Assembly (NCBI GenBank): GCA_027579435.1
Contig: JANBPK010001052.1
Location: 32,940-96,939, forward strand
Direction: 5' to 3'
DNA from: Candolleomyces eurysporus
Taxonomy: Eukaryota > Basidiomycota > Agaricomycetes > Agaricales > Psathyrellaceae
Length of the DNA stretch: 64,000 nt
Below are positions 24,537 through 35,114 of this stretch, one piece after another. Made by a program: the position numbers and the translations under genes. The notes beneath the pieces were generated by a model, which searched no databases, was not told the origin of the DNA, and worked only from the letters and a program-made list of their open reading frames with translations. Position 1 is the first letter of the stretch. Each line of letters starts with the position of its first letter.

Positions 24537-26265
24537 TCATGCAACATGCAAATGCTTCGCCGACCCCGCCTTCTGCCTCCTTGTCAATACGCGTACGGCC
24601 CACACCATGTAAACAATATCGATAAATAGCAGGATAGTGACGAAGACGCGGAGAATTGCTGTGACCGGAACTTCTGGCGCAGCGTCAACGGTCGTTGACT
24701 CCGTGGAGGCTGCAGCTGCTGCTGTTGGGGTTGGTGATGGCCCATTCGGCGCGGGACTGCCAGCGCTGGAAGTACTATCTGCTTGGACATCTGTCCTCCA
24801 GAGAAGGCTTACTACGGCCCCTAGAAAGAATATCACCGTCCTTGGGTAGCCGATGCAGTTAGTTATCGGACTGTTTTGTGTAGAGATATGGAGCCTATTG
24901 ATTGGCTTACCAAAGAGCGTGAACCACTGGGAAGGAGATTATCATCCACAAATCACATTCGACAATCGAACAGTTGAGTGACTCCTGTTCCGGACAGAGA
25001 GATAAAATTAAATGGGTTAGGTCGGCCTGGCATTGAGACGAGAAATAGAGAACTGACATGAAACCAAGAGTGAATGTAGGAAATATTCTCGGTAGACGGA
25101 GAGCGGAAGTAAAAGCTTGAGATTACGCCAAAACAGAGGGCCGATATCGCTCGGGACATGGCAAGGAATACGAATGCCCGTATGAGCTTGTCGTCGCTCG
25201 CAGAGGGGATCTGAAGGATAGTTGGCGACGTCCTACGCAGATGGCTGTACTCAGTAGCCAGAACCAAAGGATGGCGTGACCCAGTACGCACGGGATGTAG
25301 ATAGTAGCAATGATAATGATTACGCCCCACTCCGAGAGACGGGAGCCGACAAAGCTGGACCATAGATCTTCCAGTTCCGTAACTGANGGGATGGGTGTCG
25401 TCTTCCGGGGTAGGGTGACCTGCATCTTCGAGCTCCTGCCAACACTCAATAAGCCGCCCTTCCTGTTTTTTGTAGTACTCTGGGATTCCTAACATGAGGA
25501 TCGACTGAGCCTTTAGAGCTGCCGTCTGAAAATAGCGTCCTGAATTTCTGAAAATACTCGATGAAGCCGAGGGTGGATGGGCGATTTGAGTATTATCTAC
25601 GACACCGTGACTTGTAGCTGGCAATTTTGGAAGGTTTGGCCGATAGTTGCGCGCTCTGATCTGCTCTGCTCTAGGTCAACACCCTTCCGGATAGTAGATA
25701 GCTATACGACTAACCAAGATTCCACTTTACCAGCCGCGATAACAAAGGGTCTGTTGGGGCCATGTATACCGATGAGATGTCCTGCAGGAAGTTAGGTGTC
25801 GGCATGCAGAATTTGGTGCATCGAGGGACTTACGTTGAAGTAGTGCGGGGGAGGATGCTGCTCCCTGACAGAATATAATGGCAAGTCCGAGTTGGACGTG
25901 GTGTACTCGGAGCCGCCCAGTTGGATTCTGCGCCTCGTGAGCCGATCCAAAAGAGTGATCGACGAAAACGCTCGGTTGACCGACGGTTTAGCAATGGTGG
26001 GGGCACTTGACATTGCTAGATTGGCTATCCATCGTGGGATATAGAGGTTGGTTATGGTTATCGATGGGAGCCAGACATATAGGTTCTTGAGTTTGAGCAT
26101 AGGCGCATTATTAGTGGCAGTTACTCCATACTCCAGGTCGGATTCGTCATTCTGACTTGGTATCGATCCTGAATCCGATTGTACGGGCAGGCGGGCGCGT
26201 CGAGTGCGTGAGGGACGTGTGAGAGCCTCGAAAACTGCAGCAGAGTTCGTTATCGCCTGGGCCAT
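24537..26265 (-). CDS. Multi-pass membrane protein, copy 2
   Basis: Paralogue of 15743-17518 with the same exon plan; exon 1 is 26265-25834, the same 432-base length as in copy 1. Start MAQAITNSAAVFEALT. N at 25387 is an extra character: without it the frame runs from DDTHP directly into SVTELEDLWSSFVGSRL, as in copy 1. Hydrophobic stretches: WGVIIIIATIYIPCV, AFVFLAMSRAISALCFGVIS, IFFLGAVVSLLW and VFVTILLFIDIVYMVWAV. The region between the last two is a low-complexity Ala/Pro/Ser/Thr linker of about 40 residues. Family of unknown function; co-duplicated with the helical-protein genes. Confidence 0.65.
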
Positions 26266-26978
26266 GGTGATGGGGAAACAAGGGAATGAGGGGTGTAAAA
26301 CACCATGTCTTCTGCACATATATACACTCATGGAGCTTGCCTGGGATGGAAGTAAACGTCACTTGCTGTGCAAGTCCTTACTGATACAGTGCAAAGTTCG
26401 GTAGACTAATCTCCCCGATTCAGCGCCTATGTTGCTGCAGGAAAGTTCTGGCATACATGCCATTGAGTGGAGCGCCCTACCGCAGTAGCGAAAGCTTGGA
26501 TGTCGAGGGTGGGTGACGAAACAAGCAGTATCCATTCGGCTCACCTTTGAAAGAATGTCTCCACTTTCCACGGCAGAGAACCATTGCATTCCAACGCCCG
26601 CAGCAGGATCTACGCTCTTGTGCCAATCATAGAGTCGCGTCTATACTGAGCGCTCACGATTTCCGCCGTGATCGCAGCTCCTTCGTAAGTATGATTGACA
26701 TCAGTGAGAGACAAAAGTCACCATATTGAAGGTCCAATCTCTACGGGGAGTAGTCTGGCTAATGCTCGAAGACCTGGAAGAGACATGGTAGAGAATCAAA
26801 GTCAAAGTCTCGGATCGGGTAATTGGCGTCATTGTTTGGAACACAGGCCACCGACACACAGAAGCCCTGATTTGGGGAGCGCTCGTGTCGTCCCTTCTTG
26901 GATCAGGGCTCGCAGGCAAGACGGGTGGACGACGAGCGAGTCTATGGGCCTTGCTCACCTTCTTTTTATTTATTCGCC

Positions 26979-29236
26979 ATGGACTCGCATCTGACCCAGC
27001 TCGTCCCTTCCACGCCATACGCCCTGGCCTACACCCTCCCCCTCCTCATCTTCTCCGTCCTGCTGCTCTTTGCAGGATCCTTCCTTACCCTCGACCGCAC
27101 TCGCTCCTTCCCTCCCCAATCCACCGACCCCGCCTATTCCTCGCTTCCCGGTACCTTTGATCTCAAACGCAAGAAGCCCAAGTTCACATGGCTGTTGGGA
27201 GGCGGAGTGGGTGGATTAGGCTTTGGATTTGTGTTTGGAGTCCATTTATCCACGTTCCTGAGCCTCTTGATCCCAGCTACCTCCTCCGCTTCACCACTCT
27301 CGCCTAAATCCTTCCTGGCCGTCTGGATCCTCTGCACGATACCCACCACCTTCCTGGGAGGAAGATATCGGCACGCTGCGTTGGTGTTTGCGGGAATCGG
27401 GGGTGGAACGGCCATTGCGCTCGGGTTTGCACTCATCCTCCATCCCTCCTTGTTACCGCGACAAATCCTATTGGCCGTCTTCGCTCTCCTTCTCCTTGTG
27501 CTTATCCTCGTCTCCTCGTTGATCCCGCATCTATCAATTATCCTACTTCGACCGGTTTTACGTACGGCATCGAGCGCACTAGGCGCATTCGGCCTTGTCC
27601 TCTGCATCGCGTTGTTAAGCAAACCCCCTGTCTCTGGATGGGCCAACGTCTGGGAACGCCTGTGGGTGAAGAATGGAGATCCGCAAGATTGGGGGACGGG
27701 CAAGGAAAAAGGGCTGAGCGCAGCTTGGGCGGTGTTCTGGGTTGTCGGAATCGTCGTGGACTGGGCATTGAGGAGGTGGGTTGGGGAGTGTCCTGACGAG
27801 GTGCGTACCTGGATACCTTCTCGTTGTTCCTTATCGTGGCTAACGAAGATTGTTATGTGATACAGAAATGGGACAGCTACCTATCCAAATACGCCACCGA
27901 CCTCCCCAACCACCCAGACCGAGCCGGGACATTCCAGCCTCTCCAGTCATTCTGGGACAAGCTCTTCTCCTCTTCCGCAAAGCATTCTGACGATGCTGCC
28001 TTCTTCCTTGGCCCACCGCCTCCGAAAGGCGAGAAAAGTATCGACGACATGATCTTCCCGTCGTCCGACAAGGATCCGAAGCATCCTCGTTTCGCGGGAG
28101 AAGGCAGGAAAGTCCCCGGAGACGCCCTCGATGCATACTACTCCATCCCACCACCTCTTTCAACGAGTCCTCAATTCAAACTCGGCAAGGCCAAGAAGGC
28201 CAAGAACGCGAAAGTGGACTTGAACGCCGAGCTGGAAGACGTCGCAGTTCCTAGCGGCGTCGCGTTTCTAAGGAAGAAATCAGAGAAGCGGTGGAAAGGA
28301 TTGGGTGGGAAGAAGAAGAAGGGAGACGGGAAGGGAGGGAGGAAACCAGTCAAGTTCGGGACTGTCGACGAACTCTCCAGCTCCAGCTCTAGCGAGAGCG
28401 AGGACGAGAAGACGAAAGGCGATGTCGAGGTGAAGGACGCCAAAGAGGATGAGGAGGAAGAGGATGTGTCGTCGCCTACCAAGAAACCGAAGAGACCTTG
28501 GGTTGTAACGAATCACCAACATTCGTACTCTTCGGATGTATCGACTGCGCCTACGCTCGTTGAGGGAAGGGGCAAGTCGTACCCTCCGCCTCCTGCGTTC
28601 CCCGTTCCCAAAACCCCTTCCGTCCCCCAGATTGCTGCCCCTCAAACCACTGTTCCCCGAGCTCCCAACCCGGCACATGATACAGGCGTCGACATCGACT
28701 ACGATAAGGAGCTGGAGAGGTTGCAATCCCACTTACGCGGAAAGGACTCGAGTTTGGTGTACTCTTCGGACGAAGACGTCTCATCACCCCGGACACGAAG
28801 GCGCCGAAGGACTCCCTCGCCCACGCCCCAAAGTGACAACGAGTGGAGTCCTGCGTTCCTCCGTCGGCATAGCGCGCACAGACGACACACCGCTGACCCG
28901 GAGCAGGAGGACGATGTGGAGATGGTAGTCCCGCCTGTACCCGGCGCGATGCCCGTCCCCGCTACTCCTTCGCTGATACGTGCGGTGGATAGGATCGTGG
29001 TGGCTCAGAGGGAGGTGTTTGGGAAGGCTAGTACTCCCGCTAAGAGCACTCCTTCTCCTCTTCATCGCTCCGGTGAACGAGAACGCGGGGCCGATGGCGA
29101 CGAGGACATCAAACGACTGAGAGTGGAAGAGTCGCCGATTACGATACGAGACGGTGGAGAAAAAGCGAGGCAGCAGCAAAACCAGAGCTGGGATGCGTTT
29201 TGGAGGGATGTTAGGGTTAAGGCTGGGCAGAACTGA
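26979..29236 (+). CDS. DUF4203-like seven-TM protein with charged cytosolic tail
   Basis: Two exons, 26979-27800 and 27866-29236 (65-base intron), 730 residues. ATG 26979 (MDSHLTQLVPSTPYALAY) is chosen because hydrophobic helix 1 follows at once; the in-frame codons upstream look like promoter. About seven TM helices lie in residues 10-270 (e.g. FSVLLLFAGSFLTL, GGLGFGFVFGVHL, AALVFAGIGGGTAIALGFAL, ILLAVFALLLLVLILVSS, AWAVFWVVGIVVDWAL), the TMEM198/TM7SF3-like DUF4203 layout. The C-terminal 450 residues are soluble: FQPLQSFWDKLFSS, Lys-rich runs, an acidic Ser/Glu block (SSSSSSESEDE), Pro-rich linkers and Arg-rich ends. Membrane protein of unknown role. Parts of it are copied at 18123, 21149 and 38737. 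Confidence 0.75.
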
Positions 29237-29724
29237 GTGGATGTGTGCGTGATCTCGAATGTGCACTTGACTTCTCGTTCGCCGCCTCCAGCTTCATTCC
29301 TATCTCCGCTCCTGCGTCTTTTTCTTGACGTTCCTTGTGCCGTTTTATAGCTATCGTAAAAGGGGTGTTCTCTGACCTGTGCTCCCTACGCCTCCGTCGT
29401 TTCTTTCGTTTGCATACCCCACCTCTGCCTGGACGCTGTCTGACCTTTTTGGATACCTGATTTTCGTCGTCTTCCTTTACCCCTGCGCGCTTCATTTTTA
29501 CCCCCTCATTACTGACACNTTTTTTCCCCAGAGGATGTACTCTGCTGCGATATATTCTGATGATGTATCCTGTTGCTGTTGTGTGTATTTTCTTCGTGTG
29601 GTTGTAGCCCTTGTTTGTTGTATTCCCTTTCCTGTTTGTAGTTACATAGCCTCCCTTACGACCCTCTGTCACGACCCCCTCCGTTTACGACTCTTAATGA
29701 TGATTTACGACTGGCTAGTTTGGT
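29237..29724. other. 3' flank of the DUF4203-like gene
   Basis: Pyrimidine-rich 3' flank with an N at 29519. No independent gene is supported. Confidence 0.5.
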
Positions 29725-29938
29725 ACATTTGATAGTCCACTCCCTATGAGTACATTCGTTCTTTGCGACGAGATCGATCAGGTATCCAACTAGTTCCCTT
29801 GAGCATTCTCATGTTTAACCACGATCCTCTACATTTGACATTCCATTCCCTATGAGTGCATTCGTTCTTTGAGACAAGATCAATCAGGTATTCAACTAGT
29901 TCCCTTTCGCATTCTCGTGTTTAACCACGATCCTCTGC
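29725..29938. repeat. Tandem duplication of 106 bases at the convergent gene ends
   Basis: Two copies, 29725-29830 and 29831-29938, each starting ACATTTGA and ending AACCACGATCCTCT. They differ at about 12 positions. Copy 2 contains the last codons and TAG (29896-29898) of the minus-strand gene; copy 1 repeats that end (RIVVKHENAQGN plus stop) downstream. Confidence 0.85.
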
Positions 29939-31704
29939 AAACACATCGCCATCAACGGACGAGGGACGCCCTTGAACTGGTTCGCGGCTGCGCATGCGTT
30001 TAGGATTCCCGTCTTGCCGTCCTCGGCCCTATTTGAGTAGGCAGAGTCGAGTGTCGAGAGGATGGTGTAGAGTCCTTCGTCGGTGATGCCTATAAAACAC
30101 GCGTTTTGGGTTTACCGGAACGACTTGAAGAAGGCAGACACACTCACCAATCCTAGTCTTGGGGGTGATCATCATCATCTGCACCAAGTTGAGTGCGTGG
30201 ACGTGTTCTTCGATCTGCATCTCGCCTACGACTGAGCATCTGGCGTAGTAGTCCCAGAACCCGTCGTCGTTCCCGAAATCTTCATCAACACCAGGGTCGT
30301 CTGCACCCGGTGACGAGGAAGAGCCCGACTCCGGTTTCTGCGGTTTTTCGAATCCGCAGAAACGCTCGAAGGCTCCTTTGTAGCCGTCGTTTGGCCAGGA
30401 AGCGGACATCTCCTCGTAGGCTTCTTGGATGTTATTTTCGGTGATCGAGGTAGTCAGGTCGATCTGTTTTCATCGAGTCTTTTCATGAGCGAGGTCCAGG
30501 GCAATATTTGGGAAACGGGACACGACTTACGACAGGCTTCCTCTCGGCATCGGTAGCCTGGTTCGCAGCTTGGCGCGCAGTGGTGGTAGCACTTCCGCCA
30601 CCACCTCCCTTGCCGGCTCCACCAGCCGAAGAGACGCCGGCTCGAGCGCCTGGCTTACCGCTGACACCCAAAGGACCGCCGACACCACCCACTCCGCCGC
30701 CGTTCCCGTCATCATCTTTGCGTCCATTTCTTCCGTTGGGCCCTGGACCGTGGCTGTAATAATAACAAAATAGGGTGTCAGGTCGGCAGAATAGTAGCAG
30801 AAAACAGGACCGGATTGTGAACCCCAAAGGCGAGACTCACGAACTAGTAGGCCCAAACCACCAGCCCCAAGCCATGTTAAGAAGGGCATTCCTCAATCGC
30901 CTCCCCCACTTCCTCCACGGCAGAAAATAGCTCATCAAAGCCCAGATCACAATCCTATAATAGTAATCCCTCCTCCAATGCACGAAAAACGGGATCAGGG
31001 TCCTCCAATCAGGATCGATGTGCCACTGGCCCGCAGGGTGTGCAGGGAGATTTGGACGGGGGAAGCTGGGCAGGTGGTATACGCGTCGAAACACCTGTCG
31101 AGGTACGTGGTACAAAAACCGTTCGGTGTAATTGTAGATGCGACCAAAGGTTTGGCCGTTCCGGAAGTACGGTGCGAGGACTTGGCCGACGCGGGGTACG
31201 ACTCCGCGGTAGCTGCTCCGGGGGACGAGGAAGCGGAAATTTCGAAAGTGCTGGAACATGTAGACTTGGACCTCTTCGTTTTGAGGAATAGACAAGGAAG
31301 GGGTGGCTGTGATACCGTATTCGGATTCTAGTCTCGCTGAAATTTCTTTGGAGGAGGCGGTGAGCCAGTTGAACGTTGTGGGTTTTCCTATATATTGGAA
31401 AGATAAGTAGGTAAACTGGTGCGGATTGGAGACAGGAGGGGGTTACACTCACCCATGCCCAGCAGCGTACCGACCAACTTGCCTTCACTCGAGCTTGGTC
31501 TGAGATTTAAGAGGTCCGCGTCTGTAGTAAATTCAATGTAAGGTTCGGACAAATTCTCAACTGCAAGTGACCCACTCTTCAAAAGCTCTTCAATAGTAGA
31601 AATAACATCCAAATCAGCAATCTTCGGCCCCTTGCCAGGATGCTGAGAACGATCGGCATTGGTAGGCCACGAACTGCTTTGCGGGAGTGCATCGGCAGTG
31701 CCAG
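29896..31704 (-). CDS. Unrecognised protein with Gly-rich linker
   Basis: Five minus-strand exons in consistent phase: 31704-31453, 31387-30841, 30753-30531, 30463-30148, 30089-29896 (stop TAG). Contents: an acidic helical part (STIEELLKSG, TDADLLNLRPSSSEGKLVG); an Arg/Tyr/Trp-rich basic part (MFQHFRNFRFLVPR, FVHWRRDYYYRIVIWALM, AWGWWFGPTS); a Gly-rich linker (GNGGGVGGVGGPLG); and a helical acidic end (IEEHVHALNLVQMMMI). I do not recognise the family. The 5'-most exon has no in-frame ATG before it and splices in phase to the helical-protein gene upstream (donor after the codons for FSSTE at about 31757), so either the two are one gene or the start is the ATG at the end of exon 1 (near 31456). 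Confidence 0.5.
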
Positions 31705-31722
31705 CTGGGAAAGAGGTTTGAG

Positions 31723-33550
31723 CTATGCCAACACTCTATTATCGAACGGCAGGTACTGACCTTCAGTTGAACTGAAATGGTCAAGTAGAGACTGGAGTTG
31801 ATTGGCCACTCGTCCAGCAGGCTTCTCTTCTACTCTCCTAGGCGCTACTTTCGATGCAAGCAGCTGAAGAGCGCAAGCAAGTTGACCGTAAAAGAGATGC
31901 GCGAGGAAAGCAAGCTCATTGATATCCTTGAATCAAAGGTTAGCGACGCGCGTGTAAGGTGGAATTTGAAGAAGGGCACCTCGGGCGTAGCGCCAGACTG
32001 CATGAGCTCGAGAAGCGATTGTGCATCGAGCATAATCTGCCGTCACGAAGACTCCGTCAGGATGTTGTAACCGGCTGAACAAAGTAACACGCACGGTCTT
32101 CCATACGCTGGTCATCAACGAAAGCCGTTGGATGCTATTTCGAACCAGATCACCGGATGCGGAGACGTTCGCCTGTAACGTCCTCAAACCCTCTTTTCTT
32201 TGTATATACCGCCGGAGCGAAGCCTCTTGCTTAGCGACTTCCGCCTCAAGTCCTATACGGAGTCAAATGAGCAGGTCGGGCAAGCGGCCTGGCCGGAAAC
32301 TCACTGATGATCTCGTTCAGTGCTTTTAATGCCAGCGCTGCGTCTACACAGGCCCAAATCCCATAGGTCTAGAAATATGAGGTACTAAGTGAGTAAGGGT
32401 GGACATCAGCGTGTATGCTGCGAGCTACGCACGGCCAGTCCCGCCACTGCTATGGGGGCGGCGATAGCAAGCACAGTCAGAACCGAAGTCGAACCGGCCA
32501 CAGCGACAGTAACTTTGCCAGCAGTGACGGCGGTGTATAATGGGACCGCTTGTGTGCCCATGGCGGTTAGGACGCCAGTGCCTTTTGCAAGATCTGGCCA
32601 ACTGAAAGGAGGGCCCTTGTTATACTTGTCGAACTTGGCCACAGTCAGCTTCAGGGATCAACCTCATCAAGAATTTATTCTTACGTCTTGCTTGTTTCTA
32701 TCGGATAGAGGAGAGAAATATTTGGAATCAGTTTTTCACGGCTGAGAATCTGAAGACAAAAGAACGGACTTTTCGATTTCCTTTCGTAGCCTATCAATAT
32801 CATCTTGAATAGTGCGAATTTCTTGGTCCCACATATGATTGAGCTGTGTAGCGATCGTATCGAGTCTGCTGGCAAAAGCAGTCAGCTCGTTGAGCAAGTT
32901 CTCAAAAGCCTCCTTGATCTGGTCGCCCTCCTTTTGTTCCTGTTCCAACTCCTACCACAAGTTGTCAATAGCATGAAGAGTAAAGCCAAATAAGGAGTAC
33001 GCACGGAGAGGAAGGCCTTCAAGGTCGCAATCTTGACATCCGGGTCGTACTTGGGATCCTGAATGATCGACAAAACGGAGTGAATGTACCCTAACCGGCG
33101 CTCCATTAGCAAATAATGGAGATACAAGAGTTGTCGGATACACTCACTATCCACCCGGGCGATGTTGTCTGATGCGTGGTTTCGCAGCATCACAAGCAGT
33201 TGCGTATATAGAAGGGCTATAGCTTGGAATTCGACAGAGAAAGCGGTCTTTTGCATGCCCAGAATGTTGAGAGCATCGATAGCAGCCAGCGCGGTGGCGA
33301 TTTTGGCGAAGGTTTCCATAACCTCCAGCGCATTGTCGACAAGATCTTCGACCTCCTCTATTACGCCGAATGGGTCTGAATCTCCTTCCAGGGTATGTAT
33401 GAGGACTCTGCGAAGCTATTGGGAGAGTTAGCACTCTATCGTACGATGATAGGGAATACTCGAGTGAACCTGTGCAAGCTGAGCAGGGGTGACACGAAGT
33501 TCGAAATCCGAGTCCTGAGGCTTAGTTGGGTCGTCGTTTAGTTGAGGCAT
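31723..33550 (-). CDS. Divergent alpha-pore-forming-type helical protein, copy 5
   Basis: Minus-strand gene starting MPQLNDDPTKPQDSDFELRV at 33550. First exons 33550-33470, 33415-33148, 33090-33005, then one from 32951. A helical N-terminus (VEDLVDNALEVMETFAKIA, FQAIALLYTQLLVMLRNHAS) is followed by a coil (NLLNELTAFASRLDTIATQL, DDIDRLRKEIEK), a long hydrophobic segment (AVPLYTAVTAGKVTVAVAGS, then SVLTVLAIAAPIAVAGLAV), a return coil (LEAEVAKQEASLRRYIQRK) and a helical tail beginning IMLDAQSLLELMQS. Layout matches copies 1-4 and 6 though exon lengths differ. Without the in-phase splice described for 29896-31704 the frame ends at TAG 31723-31725. Exon borders between 32640 and 32800 are unclear: the exon from 32951 runs to a TGA unless spliced at a weak site. 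Confidence 0.45.
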
Positions 33551-33711
33551 GATGGTTTTCAGCTCTTCTGAGAAGGAAGGGGCAGATATTTTCCTCTATT
33601 CGAGCAGCACTCCACTGGTATAAATATCAGATATCATTCGCGCTATTCCAACCCAGACCCCGGATCTTTCGAAAGGTCAGATGGTAGCATGAGTTGCATT
33701 TGCAACCCTGT

Positions 33712-34007
33712 TCAAGAACAAAAGGCATGCTCGGGAGGCCACTCGTCTGGCATTGGCAGCGGCGCGTCAGGATGAATGCTTCGTTCAATTTCGCTATCTA
33801 TTGTGTCTTCCAGGAACGCAAGCAGGTTGACATCCTTCGGGTGATGGGTCCGGCGTGTTCGAAGGTTCTCAATCGCGAGGATGAAGAGAAAAAGAATCTT
33901 GAATGCTCCCACTCAACGTGAATGGAATCACTGATCGACTCGAATTCCTTGGGAGTCATATTTGAGTCTAGCGAGAAAATCTGATCAAATTTTGGCACTT
34001 GTTCCAA
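33712..34007 (-). CDS. Small open frames, possible gene fragment
   Basis: Two overlapping minus-strand frames read PKFDQIFSLDSNMTPKEFES and, in the other frame, NLLAFLEDTIDSEIERSIHP followed by DAPLPMPDEWPPEHAF and a stop. The ordered, proline-rich end looks like a real protein tail whose first exon is shifted by an intron or an indel. I do not recognise it. Confidence 0.3.
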
Positions 34008-35114
34008 CGTTGACGTTCAGGCATTCCACGACCCTATCTACCTGCATCACATCAATGAAGTCCGGACTCTGTTCCTGGGTTGACCCCTGGGGTATTGTTC
34101 TACGGACCTTTATCCCTCGGTATGTAAATTTTGCCTGTCCACGCTTTGGGCTGTCAGCACCCTGCCTTTAACTTGATTAGTGTGCTTAATTATCGCAAGT
34201 CAGCGGACTTTTCCAAGGTTATGTTGAAGACAACAGACTCCGAGTACACGACGACCATAAGCAGCTGACCCAAAGGTAGCCTATGTATATGTCCCCGATC
34301 TCTTCACCTCTGCCGCCTAAGTCAAAGTCGTAATCTCTGACCTTGTTAGACATGAGTAGTCAGTCTCTAACACCAAATTGAAAGCATGAAAATGAAAAAT
34401 TAAGTCAAATCAATTGCTTACGCAGACGAACGATACTTTAGTCGTGGAGAGCGAGCCACAGTGCTGGTGTTGTCAATGACTCCACTGCGAGCTAGGCTAG
34501 CATCTTCATCCAAATTTTGACCTTTTCCCACGCCACCGCCTCAATTCCTTCGTGGAATCAGGGTTTGTGTTCCGATCCCTTTTTACTAGACGTTTGCTCC
34601 ATTCAAAAATCTACGCTAAGGGCTTCGAATTCTTTCTGGTCAGCTGTGCTGGGGTTTCAGCATCCATGAAATCAGTTCTCACTCTCCAGTTGCTCAGCAT
34701 TCCATCGCGTCACTCAGAGTCGAATTCTGCACTTTCAAATCCTTGCTTCACCAAATTCTGGTCGGCGTCTGAGAGCCCGCCCCATCGTTTCCAACTTTGT
34801 CGCTCTCAACAAGACCTGGCCATTTTAANTTTTTTCTTATCTTGTGGCGATTGTCTTGGAACATTTCGCTTGTCGATTCTGTCTGCGCCGCATACCATCT
34901 TTCAGAAGAATCAATTGTTTTTTCATTCGTGCATCGGAGCTACATGCTTCCGTCGTTTTGCAGTCTTGAGCATCTGCGTCCTATTATGTACAAATCCTTA
35001 CGGTTATTTAACCCAATATCGCTATAAAACCATTGAGTATACTATTCACCAGAGCATCCAAGAGTCCCATCTCCCCACTTCACTTCTTTGCAGATCTTTC
35101 ACTTCCACATCGTA
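34008..35114. other. Divergent intergenic region before copy 6
   Basis: The part 34500-35100 is pyrimidine-rich (TTTC/CTTC runs), typical of a fungal promoter and leader. A 187-codon open frame there has no recognisable domain, contains an N at 34829, and is treated as chance. Confidence 0.5.

Noticed and set aside
9798..26265. HET/NLR-type incompatibility genes
   Set aside because: No nucleotide-binding, HET or repeat domain is present in these genes; only a functional analogy remains.
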